Below are positions 1 to 5,073 of a stretch of DNA of 7,605 bases, one piece after another. The DNA is from an uncultured Moraxella sp. GTDB lineage: Bacteria; Pseudomonadota; Gammaproteobacteria; Pseudomonadales; Moraxellaceae. Location: assembly GCA_943908405.1 (NCBI GenBank), contig CALTTE010000083.1, forward strand, positions 1 through 7,605, written 5' to 3'. The notes under the pieces were generated by a model. The model was not told the origin of the DNA and made no database searches. It saw only the letters and a list, made by a program, of their open reading frames with translations. The stretch's first letter is position 1. The number at the start of each line of letters is the position of its first letter. The translations under genes and the position numbers were made by a program.

Positions 1-41
1 GTACGGCAGCCAGATTCACCGTGTCAAGGCGACCTTTAGCA

Positions 42-70
42 ACTATAATATATATGATGTATGCTGTCAA
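42..70 (-). promoter_or_regulatory. strong sigma70-type promoter reading out of the left edge
   Basis: On the minus strand there is a perfect -35 box TTGACA (65-70), a spacer of exactly 17 bases (48-64) and a -10 box TATAGT (42-47, 5 of 6 to consensus). Transcription would start near position 35 and leave the window to the left. The transcribed part within the window has no start codon, so the gene it serves (protein or stable RNA) lies outside. This is the best match to a sigma70 promoter in the window. A plus-strand TATAAT (44-49) overlaps it but lacks a good -35 box. Confidence 0.7.
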
Positions 71-118
71 GGATTTATTTTTAGGGTATCATTGGCAATA
101 AATGGGAGTATTAGATAA

Positions 119-367
119 GTGGCAAAAGCAATTATGAATGTAGCCCAGTTAGATGCCCTAGCAGAAAAAAATGGCGGTCGTGCAAGATTTAGCGTGTTTG
201 ATTTGCCTATTGAGAGACAAAAACAGATTGCTAAGGAAGAAGGGCTGTCTTATGAAGAATGGGTGGCAGAAACCAAGGCGTTTTCTGCAGAGTCAAAAAA
301 AATTAAAGAGCAATACGTAAAAGCTTTTGCTGAGCTAAAAAACAAACAAAACGCCCCCAAAGATTAA
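119..367 (+). CDS. small hypothetical protein, 82 aa
   Basis: I do not recognise this protein. It starts at a GTG (119) that follows a GGGAG ribosome-binding site (104-108) at 10 bases; the only nearby in-frame ATG (134) has no such site, so the GTG is preferred. The product is soluble, highly charged and probably mostly helical. There is no signal peptide or membrane segment. The C-terminal half (around residues 40-78) is rich in Lys, Glu and Ala with the spacing of a long amphipathic helix, and residues 42-48 read GLSYEEW. It stands alone on the plus strand, divergent from the strong minus-strand promoter at its left and convergent with the decayed integrase at its right. The frame is clean, with normal codon use and a plausible ribosome-binding site, which supports a real gene, but no function can be assigned. 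Confidence 0.65.
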   Translation: MAKAIMNVAQLDALAEKNGGRARFSVFDLPIERQKQIAKEEGLSYEEWVAETKAFSAESKKIKEQYVKAFAELKNKQNAPKD

Positions 368-605
368 CCAGCGTTAAAGCCAGCTGTCCTACTAAACCTA
401 GGGGGTAATCAGGGCAATCAAGTTAATATTAAGCCCTTTGCCAAAAACAGGGTATTGGCTTATAGATGGTGTGGCACGATGCCACAGCCAGCACCGCACA
501 GATATGATTTGCCTGTGCTAAATAGTGATGGGCGGGTGAGTGTGGGGGAGGGGTAGGGGGTAACAAATTTGATTATCATCATAAATTGACAAGGGTTTAG
601 TGCCT
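368..605. other. intergenic region with hairpins and a G-rich tract
   Basis: No coding frame is convincing here. It lies between the ends of two convergent genes and contains a 7-bp perfect hairpin (tgtggca, loop cga, tgccaca, 470-486), a second stem gcacag/ctgtgc (496-501 with 513-518), and the G-rich tract at 530-560. Neither hairpin is followed by a T run, so neither is a clear intrinsic terminator. I see no tRNA or tmRNA end that could be the attachment site of the neighbouring integrase. Confidence 0.6.
530..560 (+). other. G-quadruplex-type motif
   Basis: Five plus-strand G runs of 3, 3, 5, 4 and 5 bases (530-532, 534-536, 544-548, 550-553, 556-560) are separated by loops of 1, 7, 1 and 2 bases. 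This satisfies the usual G3+N1-7 rule for an intramolecular quadruplex. It stands out sharply in an AT-rich spacer. Any function is unknown. Confidence 0.6.
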
Positions 606-655
606 AAGTTTACTGTTTTTTTTAAGCTTACTGTCTTTTAAGCTTACTGTCTTTT
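606..655. repeat. three tandem ~16-bp repeats at the integrase 3' end
   Basis: Two exact copies of aagcttactgtctttt (624-639 and 640-655) follow a diverged copy (606-623, with aagtttactg and a longer T run). The last copy runs into the stop codon of the integrase remnant (654-656, minus strand). Such an array can arise by slippage or can be left by recombination at an element end; the sequence does not decide between them. Confidence 0.75.
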
Positions 656-1632
656 AAAAGTTTTGGGTTTTTAGCTTATCTAAGTAATCTGCCCAGTCTT
701 GCATCATCGCCTTGCGTTTTTCTAAAAATTGGGTGCGATTGTAGGCATTGCCGTTGGGGTCTTTGGTTTGATGGCCCAATTGCATTTCAATGCAGTGGGC
801 AGGATAGCCAAGCTCTTCTTCTAATATCGTGCGAGCAGTAGCACGCAACCCGTGCGTGGTCTGCGTACCTGCAAACCCATTTTTTCTAAACCATTCAGCA
901 GGGCGTTGGCGTGTGATGTGTGGTTCTTTGCCACGAGTAGAATAAAAAACATAGTCTTGCCCATGATAATCAAGCAAGAATTGAATTTTTTCTAATACTT
1001 GCCTTGATAGCGGTACAATCACTTGTGTCTGCGTGCTGTCTTCGGTTTTTGGCGGTGTGTATCGCCATTGTTTTTTATCAAAATTAATGTCATCTTTGTG
1101 CATACTGGCAAGCTCGGTAGGTCGGACAAAAACATAAGGGGCAATTTGCAAAAATGTTTTGACAACCACACCGCAGTCATCGGCGTTATCAATAGCATTT
1201 AATAATTTAACCAGATTTTGTGGGTCAATGATGGCAGGATTATGGCCTTTTTTGTGTTTTTTGTGCGTGTTTTTTAGACCCCTAGCGACATTGTATGAAA
1301 TAAGCCGTCTTGTCATCGCAAAGTCTAATACTTGGGCGATTTTGGTTTTGACACCGCTTGCCATCAGCGAACCGTGCTTATCGTGGATAGCTTGGCAAAT
1401 ATCTAAAATATCAAAGGCGGTCAAATCTGATTGTACCGTCTAGCGTATTTGGTTTGTAATCTTGATGACTTAGCCAGTCTTGGCTTAGCTTGTAGAATGT
1501 ATGATTCAATTTTGTCTTACGCTCTGCTATTCTCTTTTGAGCGTGTGTTTGTGGGTCAATATCCTGTGCAAGCAAAGCAAGACACTTATCTTTTTTTGTT
1601 CTTGCGACGGACAAACTAATGGCAGGGTGATT
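654..1632 (-). pseudogene. decayed P4-type tyrosine recombinase (integrase)
   Basis: The family catalyses site-specific integration and excision of genomic islands and prophages. Two minus-strand reading frames together give a broken copy. The first (about 1632 down to 1411) holds the end of the N-terminal arm-type DNA-binding domain, reading PAISLSVARTKKDK, then the QDIDPQ turn and the start of the core-binding domain (FYKLSQDWLSHQ). The second (1424-654) resumes at LTAFDILDICQ in another frame and carries the whole catalytic domain: Arg in VRPTEL, Lys in PPKTED, the HGLR box, LGHQ, and the nucleophile Tyr in AYNR, followed by the typical C-terminal MMQDWADYLD. About 20 residues are missing at the join near 1425-1445, which also shifts the frame. 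The start of the arm domain is lost as well, with unrelated sequence beyond about 1632. A TTG at 1424 could start the catalytic part alone, but the copy should be inactive as an integrase. Confidence 0.85.
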
Positions 1633-1703
1633 GGCAGATGAGTGTGTAAAATATTTGGATGCAGTCCCAATGTTTTAAGTGAGTTTAATCAGAAATTTAG
1701 CTA

Positions 1704-1719
1704 CAAATAACGTTATTTG
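1704..1719. repeat. 16-bp perfect palindrome
   Basis: caaataacgttatttg is its own reverse complement over all 16 bases. It lies 29 bases before the ATG of the small ORF at 1749, a place where an operator could sit. No partner copy occurs in the window, and no regulator can be named. Confidence 0.5.
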
Positions 1720-1748
1720 CTTAATTACCGAAGGAAGGTAGTACACAA

Positions 1749-1847
1749 ATGGCAAATTTTGCTAATGGGTTAAACCGATGGCATCAATCGATAAGTACAA
1801 ATGTTTTGATAAACGTTAATGCCGCATTATTATTTGTTGTCTGGTAA
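1749..1847 (+). CDS. possible 32-aa small protein
   Basis: This short plus-strand frame starts with ATG 10 bases after a strong purine-rich AAGGAAGG site (1731-1738), the main reason for listing it. The peptide begins MANFANGLNRWHQS and ends in a hydrophobic stretch (NAALLFVVW), so it could touch the membrane. A perfect palindrome lies just upstream (1704-1719), and an AT-rich hairpin ending in four T (1893-1910) lies 45 bases downstream and could act as a weak terminator. I do not recognise the sequence. It could also be the start of a truncated gene left by the events that decayed the neighbouring integrase. Without conservation evidence it remains a candidate only. Confidence 0.3.
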   Translation: MANFANGLNRWHQSISTNVLINVNAALLFVVW

Positions 1848-1892
1848 ATTTGTAATAGATTGTTAAAGAATTTAGGCGTATATTTGAGCGAT

Positions 1893-1932
1893 AAAACACA
1901 TATGTGTTTTGTTGAAGCAAATACAAAACACA
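1893..1932. repeat. 18-bp palindrome with an alternative overlapping stem
   Basis: aaaacacatatgtgtttt (1893-1910) is a perfect palindrome. Its right arm can pair instead with a second copy of caaaacaca (1924-1932), giving a 9-bp stem from 1903-1911. The two pairings exclude each other. On the plus strand the first hairpin ends in TTTT and could be a weak terminator for the small ORF upstream. Confidence 0.45.
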
Positions 1933-1983
1933 ATCACCAAAAGAACAGCAACTAAAAGATTAAATAAAAAACATAAGCAATAG

Positions 1984-2011
1984 AAAAAACCGCCAATATT
2001 GACGGTTTTTT
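1984..2011 (-). terminator. rho-independent terminator after rpmG
   Basis: On the minus strand a stem AAACCGTC / GGCGGTTT (one G-U pair) around AATATT is followed by a run of T. It begins 15 bases after the rpmG stop codon, as expected for the end of the rpmB-rpmG operon. The A run on the other side makes it partly bidirectional, with one mismatch when read on the plus strand. Confidence 0.85.
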
Positions 2012-2025
2012 GGTGTTGTTGATTA

Positions 2026-2181
2026 TTATTTGATTTTCGCTTCTTTAAATAACACGTGCTGGCGAATTTTTGGGTCAAATTTTTTGATTTCCATTTTACC
2101 AGGCATTGTGCGTTTGTTTTTGGTGGTGGTATAAAAATAGCCAGTACCAGCGGTTGAAACTAATTTGATTTTATCACGCAT
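2026..2181 (-). CDS. rpmG: 50S ribosomal protein L33
   Basis: L33 is a small structural protein of the large ribosomal subunit that sits near the E site. The 51-residue product starts MRDKIKLVSTAGTGYFYTTT and continues with KNKRTMPGKMEIKKFDP and a C-terminal KEAKIK, which is L33 over its full usual length. It lacks the paired CxxC motifs of zinc-binding L33 forms, so it is the zinc-independent type. The start is an ATG with an AAAGGA site just upstream. It follows rpmB by 20 bases, the standard rpmB-rpmG operon, and ends at the terminator at 1984-2011. The last codons and terminator are overlapped by spurious frames that I disregard. Confidence 0.97.
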   Translation of the reverse strand: MRDKIKLVSTAGTGYFYTTTKNKRTMPGKMEIKKFDPKIRQHVLFKEAKIK

Positions 2182-2201
2182 TTTTATTGTCCTTTAGTTA
2201 A

Positions 2202-2438
2202 TTAAACGTTTTGCCCATTGGCACGCATATCGGTAAGCACCGCATCAATGCCTTTTTTATCAATAATACGCATACCCTTAGAGGAGACACGCAGACGCAC
2301 AAAGCGATTTTCTGACTCTACCCAAAAACGGTGATTGTGTAAGTTGGGCAAAAAGCGACGACGGGTTTTGTTATTGGCGTGAGAAACGTTGTTGCCCACT
2401 TGAGGACGTTTTCCAGTAACTTGGCAAACTCTAGACAT
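2202..2438 (-). CDS. rpmB: 50S ribosomal protein L28
   Basis: L28 is a structural protein of the large ribosomal subunit. The 78-residue product opens MSRVCQVTGKRPQVGNNVSH and carries the conserved NKTRRRFLPNLH block (about residues 23-34) and the FVRLRVSSKGMR segment (about 46-57), with the family's usual length. The frame stays open upstream to 2525, but the ATG at 2438 matches the family start exactly and has an AGGA-containing site ahead of it (TTAGGAATCTGCCAT before ATG). It is the first gene of the rpmB-rpmG operon. The best promoter candidate lies at 2609-2637, which would give a leader of about 160 bases. Confidence 0.97.
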   Translation of the reverse strand: MSRVCQVTGKRPQVGNNVSHANNKTRRRFLPNLHNHRFWVESENRFVRLRVSSKGMRIIDKKGIDAVLTDMRANGQNV

Positions 2439-2608
2439 ATGGCAGATTCCTAATTGAAGGCACGGATATTGAGCGGTATCATTAGTGCCAGTTGGGCGGT
2501 GTTTTGGTGTGGTATGGACACGCACGCTAGCCCAAACGGTTTACTTTTTGCCAACATTCAGGTTGCTAAAGGCAAACAACAAGGCTGGCAGGTGAATTTA
2601 AAAAAGCT

Positions 2609-2637
2609 ATTTTACTTAAATTTATCCAAAAAAGCAA
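2609..2637 (-). promoter_or_regulatory. putative rpmB-rpmG promoter
   Basis: On the minus strand: -35 TTGCTT (2632-2637), 17-base spacer (2615-2631), -10 TAAAAT (2609-2614). The start of transcription would be near 2602, about 160 bases before the rpmB ATG. Each box is 4-5 of 6 to consensus and the spacing is ideal, but no start site has been mapped. Confidence 0.5.
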
Positions 2638-2653
2638 GCTAAACTTAAGTAAA
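2611..2653. repeat. inverted repeat flanking the rpmB promoter -35 box
   Basis: tttacttaaattta (2611-2624) and taaacttaagtaaa (2640-2653) are inverted copies matching at 13 of 14 positions, with a 15-base centre that contains the -35 box. The left arm overlaps the -10 box. The geometry would suit a two-fold symmetric regulator, or simply a cruciform-prone AT-rich site. Confidence 0.55.
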
Positions 2654-2659
2654 TGTATC

Positions 2660-2691
2660 AAAAATTAAACATCTTAAAAATTAAACATCTT
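2660..2691. repeat. tandem 16-bp duplication
   Basis: aaaaattaaacatctt occurs twice back to back (2660-2675 and 2676-2691) without a mismatch, and the first bases of a third copy follow. It lies just upstream of the rpmB promoter candidate. Slippage is the simplest origin. Confidence 0.85.
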
Positions 2692-2896
2692 AAAAAGCTA
2701 AATGCCCCAAAAGTGCTAAATTGAGATAATTATAATTGATTGGGTTTAAAAATATAGGGGTGTTTGGCTGTGGCTTAATCCGTTTTTGGTTTTGGGATAA
2801 TGTTATAAAGGGTTTGGGTGGTTGAGATTTGGGTAGTTGGGCTGACTGCCTACTTGGGTATTATTGTTGGTATTTGCTGGGATTTTTTTGTTATTT

Positions 2897-3316
2897 TTAT
2901 TGCTTTTTTATTAAAGGATTGATGGGCATTGCAAAGGCACGCCAACCCCAAAAACGAAAATTGCGGATATTGGGGTGGTCAGTGCCATTGGGATTGGTAA
3001 GTACCGCTTGATAATGCTCGCAAAACAGTTTTAGCGTATCGCCTTGACTAAGTCGGTGTAACTGAGCAAAGCCAAAAATTTTGGCAGAGCCTTTATTTGT
3101 GCCAGCAGGATTGTATTGCATGCCATTGGTAAAAGATACAGGGCGATAATCATAATGCTGGTCAATAAAAGCCAGCACATCAACAAATTGATAACCAAGG
3201 CTTTGAATGCTTGGGTTAATGGCATCAGTACCGTCATTATCATTGTTTGGCGTGTCAATTTGATAACAATCAATCGCATTTAATAAGCGATTGACTTGCT
3301 TGGGCGATAGCGACAT
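2897..3316 (-). CDS. HopJ-family protein (type III effector HopJ-like domain)
   Basis: The 139-residue product matches the HopJ family as I recall it (Pfam HopJ): FIDQHYDYRPVSFTNG (residues 50-65), then AGTNKGSAKIFGFAQLH (71-87), LSQGDTLKLFCEHY (89-102) and GTDHPNIRNFRFWGW (111-125). The family is named after a Pseudomonas syringae effector, but close relatives are widespread in free-living proteobacteria without a type III system, so an effector role should not be assumed; the molecular function is unknown. The family is usually about 110 residues; the extra length here is an N-terminal stretch with a polar Asn/Asp-rich insert (about 22-34). The protein looks cytoplasmic, with no signal peptide. 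The ATG at 3316 is the only start giving a full domain, but no strong ribosome-binding site precedes it. It lies 38 bases after csrA on the same strand and is probably cotranscribed with it. Confidence 0.85.
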   Translation of the reverse strand: MSLSPKQVNRLLNAIDCYQIDTPNNDNDGTDAINPSIQSLGYQFVDVLAFIDQHYDYRPVSFTNGMQYNPAGTNKGSAKIFGFAQLHRLSQGDTLKLFCEHYQAVLTNPNGTDHPNIRNFRFWGWRAFAMPINPLIKKQ

Positions 3317-3354
3317 AGATTGACTGAAATTTTGGTTGATAAAATGATGATTGA

Positions 3355-3633
3355 TTAACGATTAAAATAATCATCATCAAACGATGGGGGCATAAAACCA
3401 TTACCAAAGCCATCGCTTGGTGGTGTGGGTCGTCCTTGCTCTAAATGATGCATATGCATTTGCATTGCTCGCTCGTGCTGAATACGTTGATAAATTTCTT
3501 CACGATGGACGGCGATGTCTTTTGGTGCATTGACCCCTAATCGGACTTGGTTGCCCTTCACCCCAAGGACAGTCACGCTCACCTCATCGCCAATCATTAG
3601 CGTCTCACCGATACGTCTTGTCAAAATAAGCAT
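3355..3633 (-). CDS. csrA: carbon storage regulator CsrA/RsmA with extended C-terminus
   Basis: CsrA is a dimeric RNA-binding protein that binds GGA motifs in mRNA leaders, controlling translation and stability of transcripts for carbon metabolism, motility and biofilm. Residues 1-53 are almost identical to the enterobacterial protein: MLILTRRIGETLMIGDEVSV, the GVKGNQVRLGVNAP strand region and VHREEIYQRI with the RNA-contacting Arg44. The usual length is about 61; this one has 92. Its extra tail begins with a Met/His-rich stretch (RAMQMHMHHLEQ, 55-66), continues with Pro/Gly/Phe, and ends in an acidic FDDDYFNR. The ATG has an AAGGGA site 5 bases upstream that contains GGA, so CsrA could bind its own start region. 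It follows lysC by 96 bases in the conserved alaS-lysC-csrA order and probably has its own promoter. Confidence 0.96.
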   Translation of the reverse strand: MLILTRRIGETLMIGDEVSVTVLGVKGNQVRLGVNAPKDIAVHREEIYQRIQHERAMQMHMHHLEQGRPTPPSDGFGNGFMPPSFDDDYFNR

Positions 3634-3655
3634 AATGTTCCCTTAAAATTAAAGC

Positions 3656-3671
3656 GTGGTAGCACTACCAC
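3656..3671 (-). promoter_or_regulatory. hairpin in the csrA leader
   Basis: gtggta-gcac-taccac on the plus strand (gtggta-gtgc-taccac on the minus strand) is a perfect 6-bp stem that can be lengthened with wobble pairs. On the minus strand it is followed by TTTAATTTT and then the csrA ribosome-binding site. It could attenuate read-through from lysC or structure the csrA leader RNA. The T run is interrupted, so it is not a confident terminator. Confidence 0.5.
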
Positions 3672-3685
3672 ACCGATGATTGATT

Positions 3686-3714
3686 GTTATATTGCCTTTT
3701 TGCTATTGTAGCAA
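3686..3714 (-). promoter_or_regulatory. putative csrA promoter with dyad at the -35 box
   Basis: On the minus strand: -35 TTGCTA (3709-3714), 17-base spacer, -10 TATAAC (3686-3691, 5 of 6). The start would be near 3679, about 46 bases before the csrA ATG. The -35 box is one arm of a perfect dyad ttgcta-ttg-tagcaa (3700-3714), which could be an operator. It lies between the lysC stop and csrA, so csrA could be expressed independently of lysC. Confidence 0.5.
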
Positions 3715-3729
3715 CGATGGGCTGATAGG

Positions 3730-4242
3730 TCAAGCCATACCAGCAACTTTGCTTTCACCATCGGTACGGTCAAGCCCAAAGGCGGTGTGTAATGTTTTAA
3801 CCGCTTTGTCCAAATGCTGTTCTTGCATAAGTACCGATACTTTGATTTCACTGGTAGAGATAAGCTGAATGTTGATGTTGTTTTCTGCTAAGGTCTGGAA
3901 CATTTTACTGGCAACACCTGCGTGTGAGCGAATGCCAACACCAACAATAGACACTTTAACCACATCATCGGTGGCGACAATCTCACTAGCGCCGATGTCA
4001 TTTTTGACGTTATTTTCTAAGATTTGCAAGGCGTTTTGAAGCTCGCTGCGATTGACAGTAAAGGTAAAATCGGTCATTCCTTCACTTGAAACGTTTTGGA
4101 CAATCATATCAATTTCTATATTAGCGTTGCCAATCGGGGTTAATATCGCCGAGGCAATGCCTGGACGGTCGGGTACGCCTCGTATGACAATTTTGGCTTC
4201 ATCACGGTTAAAGGCAATGCCTGAGATGAGTGCTTGTTCCAT
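3730..4242 (-). CDS. lysC: aspartokinase beta subunit from an internal lysC start
   Basis: Inside lysC, in the same frame, codon Met260 (4240-4242) is preceded by a perfect AAGGAG ribosome-binding site (4248-4253) at 5 bases. Translation from it would give a separate 170-residue protein starting MEQALISGIAF and comprising exactly the two ACT regulatory domains. This is the arrangement known for alpha2beta2 aspartokinases such as those of Bacillus and Corynebacterium, where the in-frame beta polypeptide joins the full-length alpha chain and the ACT domains bind the feedback amino acids at the interface. Expression here is inferred from the site and its position at the domain boundary, not shown. 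Confidence 0.75.
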   Translation of the reverse strand: MEQALISGIAFNRDEAKIVIRGVPDRPGIASAILTPIGNANIEIDMIVQNVSSEGMTDFTFTVNRSELQNALQILENNVKNDIGASEIVATDDVVKVSIVGVGIRSHAGVASKMFQTLAENNINIQLISTSEIKVSVLMQEQHLDKAVKTLHTAFGLDRTDGESKVAGMA

Positions 4243-5019
4243 AGTGTCTCCTTCATCTAGAGTAATTAGTGTACCAACGTTGTTTTTGAAAGTGTCATCA
4301 AATTTGCCGTCATTGGGATTGTCAAAGCTTGACAATACTCTAAGCGGTACTTGGTATTTGCTGGCAAATTCTACCGAGCGGATTTGTAGCACTTTTGAGC
4401 CCAAGCTTGCCATTTCTATCATTTCATCAAAGGTAATTTTGTTTAATTTTTTGGCTTTTGGGGTCAGGCGTGGGTCGGTGGTGTAGACACCATCAACATC
4501 GGTATAAATTTGGCATTCGTCCGCTTTTAGGGCAGTCGCTAGGGCAACGCCTGTGGTGTCAGAACCGCCCCGCCCTAAGGTGGTGATATTGCCGTTATCG
4601 TCTACGCCTTGAAAGCCTGCCACAATAACAATTTTGCCTGCCTGTAGGGCGGTGTTGATGGTGTCGGTGTCAATGCTTTGAATGCGGGCTTTGGTGTGGG
4701 TGCTGTCGGTTTTGATGGCAACTTGTCTGCCTGTGAATGACACAGCGTCAAGCCCCAAGCTTTTGAGTGCCATTGCCAAAAGAGCGATAGAGACTTGCTC
4801 GCCTGTGGAGACCATTTGGTCATATTCTCGCCCGTCAATCTGTTCGTTAATCTCACGAGCCAGTCCAATGAGACGGTTGGTCTCGCCACTCATTGCCGAG
4901 ACAGCAACCACAAGCTTGTTGCCGTTGTCGTGCCAACGTTTGATTCGCTCGGCAACCGCCTTAATGCGGGTAATATTCCCCATTGACGTGCCACCGTATT
5001 TTTGTACGATTAGTGCCAT
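3730..5019 (-). CDS. lysC: aspartate kinase (aspartokinase), alpha subunit
   Basis: Aspartokinase phosphorylates L-aspartate to aspartyl-4-phosphate, the first step towards lysine, diaminopimelate, threonine and methionine, in the cytoplasm. The 429-residue product has the kinase motif KYGGTSMG (7-14), VVAVSAMSGETNRL (37-50), TGEQVS (72-77), TLGRGGSDTTG (147-157) and YTDVDGVYTTDPR (172-184). Two ACT regulatory domains follow, at roughly 265-340 (with VPDRPGIAS) and 362-425 (with GIRSHAGVASKMF). This is the monofunctional, Pseudomonas-type enzyme; feedback by lysine and/or threonine through the ACT pair is inferred from the family. The ATG at 5019 is chosen over the upstream in-frame start at 5073 because MALIVQKYGG is the family N-terminus and AAAAAGGAAACAGTT precedes it. 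It lies between alaS and csrA, a conserved order, but 676 bases from alaS. Confidence 0.97.
   Translation of the reverse strand: MALIVQKYGGTSMGNITRIKAVAERIKRWHDNGNKLVVAVSAMSGETNRLIGLAREINEQIDGREYDQMVSTGEQVSIALLAMALKSLGLDAVSFTGRQVAIKTDSTHTKARIQSIDTDTINTALQAGKIVIVAGFQGVDDNGNITTLGRGGSDTTGVALATALKADECQIYTDVDGVYTTDPRLTPKAKKLNKITFDEMIEMASLGSKVLQIRSVEFASKYQVPLRVLSSFDNPNDGKFDDTFKNNVGTLITLDEGDTMEQALISGIAFNRDEAKIVIRGVPDRPGIASAILTPIGNANIEIDMIVQNVSSEGMTDFTFTVNRSELQNALQILENNVKNDIGASEIVATDDVVKVSIVGVGIRSHAGVASKMFQTLAENNINIQLISTSEIKVSVLMQEQHLDKAVKTLHTAFGLDRTDGESKVAGMA
4248..4253 (-). promoter_or_regulatory. internal ribosome-binding site for the lysC beta start
   Basis: AAGGAG on the minus strand, 5 bases before an in-frame ATG within lysC. 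It is a better Shine-Dalgarno match than that of lysC itself (AAAGGAAA), in a codon context (Glu-Gly-Asp) where other synonymous choices were possible. Confidence 0.7.
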
Positions 5020-5044
5020 AACTGTTTCCTTTTTTAAGGCGTTT

Positions 5045-5073
5045 TTAATATTTTTTGTGTTTTGGTTGCCCAA
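5045..5073 (-). promoter_or_regulatory. possible lysC promoter
   Basis: On the minus strand: TTGGGC (5068-5073), 17-base spacer, TATTAA (5045-5050). Both boxes are only partial matches. The start would be about 20 bases before the lysC ATG, which leaves room for the ribosome-binding site and little else. Confidence 0.3.

Larger units (their letters stand above)
1633..1983. other. spacer with palindromes between integrase remnant and rpmG terminator
   Basis: This AT-rich stretch contains one possible tiny ORF (1749-1847) and two perfect palindromes, listed separately. The missing N-terminus of the integrase could not be found in any minus-strand frame here. Confidence 0.5.
2439..2896. other. 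spacer between hopJ-family gene and rpmB
   Basis: The 458-bp region holds the rpmB leader, its promoter candidate, a long inverted repeat around that promoter (2611-2653) and a 16-bp tandem duplication (2660-2691). From about 2700 to 2896 I see only AT-rich sequence. No clear T-tailed terminator follows the upstream HopJ-family gene; the only hairpin there (around 2833-2853) is bulged. No protein frame is convincing. Confidence 0.55.

Noticed and set aside
1..35. Faint similarity of the minus-strand transcript start to part of a cobalamin riboswitch (GGTGAATCTGGCTGCC)
   Set aside because: Too short, and the expected upstream part of the aptamer would lie before the predicted transcription start.
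1..118. Open plus-strand frame from the left edge to a TAA at 116-118, directly before the GTG of the 82-aa gene
   Set aside because: Only 38 codons, with rare AGG and ATA codons and no recognisable protein, and it runs across the strong minus-strand promoter; another frame is open almost as far. Probably chance.
368..656. tRNA or tmRNA end as integrase attachment site
   Set aside because: No cloverleaf, T-loop or CCA-type end could be found near the integrase on either strand.
1872..2078. 68-codon minus-strand frame overlapping rpmG
   Set aside because: It is an out-of-frame shadow of the end of rpmG and runs through its terminator; the hydrophobic stretch comes from AT-rich spacer.
2454..2642. 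62-codon plus-strand frame in the rpmB leader
   Set aside because: No ribosome-binding site, no recognisable motif, antisense to the rpmB leader and through the promoter.
2829..3011. Plus-strand frame with aromatic, membrane-like residues
   Set aside because: Starts at a TTG without a ribosome-binding site and is largely antisense to the HopJ-family gene.
4052..4486. 144-codon plus-strand frame opposite lysC
   Set aside because: Antisense shadow of a strongly supported gene; no family resemblance.
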